Shown one piece after another: positions 63,501 through 64,000 of a DNA stretch of 64,000 nt (its first letter is position 1; each line of letters begins with the position of its first letter). The notes beneath the pieces were generated by a model. The model was not told the origin of the DNA and did not search any database. It saw nothing but the letters and a program-made list of their open reading frames with translations. The position numbers and the translations under genes are program-made. The DNA comes from Costus lasius (taxonomy: Eukaryota; Streptophyta; Magnoliopsida; Zingiberales; Costaceae): the NCBI GenBank assembly GCA_027563935.2, contig CM050453.2, positions 84,976,665 through 85,040,664 on the forward strand, read 5' to 3'.

Positions 63501-64000
63501 TGAAATGTTGGGTTGTTGGTAACGACAATTGCATATTGATTATCATAAAACATGCTCATGAGTTTCTCAACAAATATGTCAAATTCTGATAAGAAACTAC
63601 GAAGCCTCATCATTTTGCATGTTCTGTGACTCATATCTCTATATTTAGCTTCACGCTATGCTTTTTTTACTTTTTTAACTAAACTTAATTTCCTCCACCA
63701 AACTTACAACTTTTGAAGATAAATTTTCTATCATCTATATTTCTTGCATAATCATCATCAGTATAGGCCTCCATTTTATTATGTACATATCTCTTATAAA
63801 GAATACCCTTCCGATATACTAAAGTATTCTAAGTGCATGTTGGCCTTTTCATGAATTGACTCACAACTCTCACTATATACGAGATCTCTTGTTGGGTGAT
63901 AGTAAGTTAGGGGGATAATATGAGAGAATTTTTAGAATCAAGCTCTAGGGTTTTGCTTCATTCCATAATTTGCCTCGTGCAACTTGCATATCCACTCCCC
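60569..64000 (+). CDS. TGD3: TGD3-like ABC transporter ATPase, chloroplast lipid import (partial, first two exons)
   Basis: TGD3 (ABCI13) is the stromal ATPase of the TGD1-2-3 complex that moves lipids from the ER to the thylakoid. Exon 1 (60569-60763) encodes 65 residues, starting MSSSAVSSANSW and rich in Ser, Arg and Ala, a transit peptide. Exon 2 (61272-61400) encodes 43 residues containing ILIECRDVHKSFGEKQILKG and VSFK, the start of the nucleotide-binding domain just before the Walker A motif. Both junctions keep phase (195 and 129 bp) and use GTGAGT or GTAAAT donors. Walker A, signature and Walker B lie beyond the window after an intron of at least 2.6 kb. The assignment rests on the short conserved block; another plastid NBD protein is possible but less likely. 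Confidence 0.82.
61401..62230. other. TGD3 intron 2, no supported feature
   Basis: AT-rich intron sequence with short frames of no recognisable family. Confidence 0.4.
62513..63496 (-). mobile_element. Non-autonomous CACTA-like element carrying a captured gene fragment (Pack-CACTA)
   Basis: The left terminus CATTGTGTTTAGTTGGGCGG and right terminus (reverse complement) CACTGTGTTTAGTTGGGCGG are inverted repeats, with similarity continuing to GAAAGTGGGAAG. TTC lies on both sides (62510-62512 and 63497-63499), a 3-bp target duplication. Subterminal copies of the motif (TGTGTTTAGTTAGAGGG at about 62597; CCGCCCTACTAAACAG at about 63425) fit CACTA subterminal repeats. CACTG ends plus a 3-bp duplication support the CACTA (En/Spm) superfamily. 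The 984-bp element has no transposase; its interior is host gene sequence. Confidence 0.85.
62640..63290 (-). pseudogene. Captured fragment of a SLOW GREEN 1-like chloroplast TPR gene
   Basis: The minus strand encodes ESNSDVIDALRTVLYQKLE, then WKFLAVWLINEMGEAAEAL, ILADDPLYFEALFENAIF and, after a frameshift near 62815, VIEWLERALELTRDKQKEKE, DVRLIMAQTQFLQKKVDEAL and SYEELARRDPKG. This is the TPR region of the chloroplast protein SLOW GREEN 1 family, required for early chloroplast development. No ATG start is found in frame (the frame opens at 63251 with TTG), the transit peptide is not recognisable, and coding stops at 62640 where the CACTA subterminal sequence begins. It is therefore a truncated, frameshifted capture, not a gene. 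Confidence 0.82.

Larger units (their letters stand above)
62231..64000 (-). mobile_element. Copia retrotransposon, minus strand, in TGD3 intron 2 (partial)
   Basis: On the minus strand, 62510-62340 encodes KTKLMEAILCKMIYALFTG, then LADIFTKTLNLARF and CNKPGMMNIYASA before a stop. A purine tract GAGGCGGATAG and an LTR-like sequence (62340 down to about 62231) follow. The part right of the CACTA insertion (63497 onward) encodes the preceding RNase H-region block with DNQ-like and NPTFHE-like words. Both parts join in one frame if the CACTA element and one TTC are removed. The rest of the element extends past the window. Confidence 0.8.

Overview
This is nuclear DNA of a flowering plant, most likely a monocot. 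The evidence is GT-AG introns, plant-specific chloroplast genes with transit-peptide-like N termini, one GC-rich intronless gene beside AT-rich many-exon genes, and dense nested plant-type transposons. Species is not determinable by eye. All exon coordinates are hand-called from protein conservation, splice sites and phase.

Four host genes are supported. (1) A minus-strand ABC1/AarF-type atypical kinase gene has eight coding exons between 23235 and 3679. Its catalytic-end exons are not found, so the gene should continue beyond the left edge. Its introns are swollen by repeats: intron 1 holds copia relics, and intron 6 (about 9.3 kb) holds a 42-bp satellite-like array. (2) HDS (IspG/GcpE, the penultimate MEP-pathway enzyme) is complete on the plus strand, with 19 coding exons from 38899 to 56702 giving 746 codons in one consistent frame. 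Its intron 7 alone is 10.7 kb. (3) An intronless alpha/beta hydrolase of the monoacylglycerol lipase / caffeoylshikimate esterase family lies on the minus strand at 58341-59336, convergent with HDS. (4) A TGD3-like chloroplast lipid-import ABC ATPase (plus strand, 60569 to beyond the window) shows its first two coding exons. It is divergent from the hydrolase across about 1.2 kb.

The rest is mobile DNA. Regions: 0-3.6 kb copia remnants; 3.7-23.2 kb the ABC1 kinase gene and its insertions; 23.4-38.8 kb intergenic repeats, including two solo LTRs with exact 5-bp target duplications (24409-25673 and 26939-30035), a hAT-like MITE split by the first, copia gag on the minus strand and LTR-like blocks; 38.9-56.7 kb HDS with hAT-like MITEs and a LINE relic in its introns; 56.7-60.5 kb hydrolase, foldback MITE and shared promoter region; 60.5-64 kb TGD3 with a copia in intron 2.

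The most notable structure is a 984-bp CACTA-like element (62513-63496). It carries part of a chloroplast TPR gene resembling SLOW GREEN 1, and it sits inside a minus-strand copia RNase H region within a TGD3 intron. A second theme is a family of short ACCGGTAC-rich hAT-like MITEs with CAAGG/CATGG ends and 8-bp duplications, found repeatedly through the window. Three of the host genes and the captured fragment are plastid related; I see no evidence that they form a functional cluster.
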